5,471 nucleotides of DNA. It comes from Butyricicoccus_A sp964387535 (lineage in GTDB: Bacteria > Bacillota > Clostridia > Oscillospirales > Butyricicoccaceae). Below are positions 4,741 to 5,471 of this stretch, piece by piece. The stretch is from positions 1 to 5,471 of the forward strand of contig CAYLXH010000132.1 in NCBI GenBank assembly GCA_964387535.1. Direction: 5' to 3'. Numbering within the stretch: position 1 is the stretch's first letter; each line of letters opens with the position of its first letter. The notes below the pieces were generated by a model. The model searched no databases. It saw nothing but the letters and a program-made list of their open reading frames with translations, and was not told where the DNA came from. Both the position numbers and the translations under genes were made by a program.

Positions 4741-4897
4741 TCTCAATGATAGGATATTTTGCAGACGAATGCAAGAGAAGTTATGTAAAATTGTGAAAAA
4801 AAGACGCGAAAATTGTGCTCTGATGAAAAAAATACCCAAAGAAACCGATAAAGTTGTACATAGGGAGAAGATCAGGGGTCGAAACGCTCAGGCTTAA
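4741..4897. other. AT-rich intergenic stretch, nothing recognised
   Basis: Part of the 443-bp gap between the lipoprotein gene and argG. It is rich in A on the plus strand. A 61-codon frame (4712-4897) is lysine- and arginine-rich, has no ribosome site and resembles no protein. A weak TTGCAG-N17-TATGTA promoter-like pair lies near 4758-4786, with no gene behind it except argG. Confidence 0.4.
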
Positions 4898-4915
4898 AAT
4901 GCATAAATATTCAAT
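4898..4915. promoter_or_regulatory. ARG box: ArgR/AhrC-type operator
   Basis: TGCATAAATATTCA at 4900-4913 matches the ArgR half-site pair TGAATWWWWATTCA at 13 of 14 positions. It lies about 26 bp upstream of the argG -35 element. The hexameric ArgR repressor binds such boxes with arginine as co-repressor and shuts off arginine biosynthesis genes. No second good box was seen beside it; the AAGAAATAATTA region following is only weakly similar. An upstream single box could repress weakly or act through looping. Confidence 0.6.
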
Positions 4916-4939
4916 TTAAGAAATAATTAAAAGTTTTTC

Positions 4940-4968
4940 TTGCATTCCTGCATGGATGGGATTATAAT
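4940..4968 (+). promoter_or_regulatory. argG promoter (sigma-A type)
   Basis: TTGCAT (4940-4945), a 17-bp spacer and a perfect TATAAT (4963-4968). Transcription would begin near 4975, giving a leader of about 90 nt. An A/T-rich tract lies directly upstream of the -35, which may act as an UP element. Confidence 0.85.
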
Positions 4969-4986
4969 AAGACCAACGACAAAACC

Positions 4987-5043
4987 GGGTAGTTTGTTTG
5001 AGAAAAGAACGAATTTTACGCTTTTTACAAACCAAACGGACCC
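4987..5043 (+). promoter_or_regulatory. Stem-loop in the argG leader
   Basis: GTTTGTTTG (4992-5000) can pair with CAAACCAAAC (5028-5037) with one bulge. The helix can be extended by GGGT (4987-4990) with ACCC (5040-5043), leaving an A/T-rich loop of 27 nt. TTTT follows before the ribosome site, so it is at most a weak attenuator. It may simply protect the mRNA 5' end. Confidence 0.4.
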
Positions 5044-5065
5044 TTTTCATGGAGGCTTATCTACT

Positions 5066-5471
5066 ATGTCTATTGCTACCAGTGATATTACAATTAAAAA
5101 GGCTGCACTCGCATATTCCGGAGGTCTGGACACCTCGGTTCTGATTCCGTGGCTCAAGGAGCATTACGGTTGTGAGGTCATCGCAATTTCCGGCAACGTC
5201 GGCCAAGCCAGTGAGCTGGACGGCCTGGAGGAAAAGGCTCTGGCTACCGGCGCATCCAAGCTGTATGTCATGGATCTGACCAAGGAGTTCGTGGAAGACT
5301 ACATCATTCCGACCATGAAGGCCGGTGCGGATTACGAGGGATATCTGCTGGGAACCTCGTTTGCCCGTCCGATCATTGCCAAGGAGCTGGTCAAGATTGC
5401 CAAGGCGGAGGGCTGTGACACCATCGTGCACGGCTGCACCGGCAAGGGCAACGATCAGGTTCGTTTTGAGC
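5066..5471 (+). CDS. argG: Argininosuccinate synthase (5' part, cut by window edge)
   Basis: ArgG joins citrulline and aspartate with ATP to form argininosuccinate, the next-to-last step of arginine synthesis in the cytoplasm. The first 135 residues are present, about a third of the usual ~400. The N-type ATP pyrophosphatase motif AYSGGLDTS is at 16-24, GNVGQ at 43-47, GTSFARPIIAKEL at 96-108, and the HGCTGKGNDQVRFE signature at 122-135, where ATP, citrulline and aspartate contacts cluster in known structures. The ATG at 5066 follows GGAGG (5051-5055) with a 10-nt spacer. The ATG at 5049 is out of frame. The N-terminal extension (MSIATSDITIK) before the KKAALAYSGG core is slightly longer than in many homologues. 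The promoter and ARG box upstream indicate arginine-responsive control. argH often follows argG in Firmicutes but would be outside the window. Confidence 0.97.
   Translation, partial: MSIATSDITIKKAALAYSGGLDTSVLIPWLKEHYGCEVIAISGNVGQASELDGLEEKALATGASKLYVMDLTKEFVEDYIIPTMKAGADYEGYLLGTSFARPIIAKELVKIAKAEGCDTIVHGCTGKGNDQVRFE

Noticed and set aside
4712..4897. 61-codon plus-strand frame in the AT-rich region before argG
   Set aside because: Lysine/arginine-rich translation of AT-rich spacer, no ribosome site, overlaps the palindrome at its start.
5049..5068. Alternative ATG at 5049 for argG
   Set aside because: It is out of frame with the argG motifs and itself overlaps the ribosome binding site of the true start.

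Overview
The window (5471 bases, moderate G+C) looks like chromosomal DNA from an anaerobic Clostridia-type Firmicute, probably in or near the Oscillospiraceae/Ruminococcaceae. This is an inference. It rests on the long single-chain purL, strong purine-rich Shine-Dalgarno sites, near-consensus sigma-A promoters with 17-bp spacers, a yybP-ykoY riboswitch and the style of the proteins. There are six protein genes, two of them cut by the window ends. No rRNA, tRNA, CRISPR array or insertion sequence was found.

Layout: (1) 1-847, minus: first ~282 codons of purL, purine synthesis. (2) 848-1280: divergent intergenic region with candidate purL promoters, an excellent plus-strand promoter (1079-1107) and a GC-rich, hairpin-filled leader of about 170 nt. 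(3) 1281-1961, plus: rpe, ribulose-phosphate 3-epimerase, closed by a strong intrinsic terminator at 1981-2031. (4) 2042-2980, minus: a YrbG-type CaCA cation antiporter. Its leader (about 2981-3145) is a yybP-ykoY Mn2+ riboswitch with a downstream intrinsic terminator and a near-perfect promoter. (5) 3306-3594, plus: a strong promoter, a long untranslated stretch and two back-to-back hairpins in front of an unknown four-helix membrane protein (3595-4056). (6) 4061-4092: a terminator hairpin shared with a convergent small lipoprotein gene (4098-4622, minus). (7) 4623-5065: AT-rich divergent region with a 38-bp palindrome, an ArgR-type operator and the argG promoter. (8) 5066-5471, plus: the first 135 codons of argG.

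The genes do not form one pathway. They are mostly single-gene units with their own promoters and terminators: nucleotide synthesis (purL), pentose phosphate metabolism (rpe), metal homeostasis (antiporter), arginine synthesis (argG) and two envelope proteins of unknown role. The most informative element is the Mn2+ riboswitch on the antiporter gene. The 3' strand of its P1 helix overlaps the 5' arm of the terminator, which predicts that Mn2+ turns expression on. That makes Mn2+ export a likely role for a protein that family rules would label a Na+/Ca2+ antiporter. The rpe leader and the 3340-3594 leader are the stretches the recognised features do not explain.
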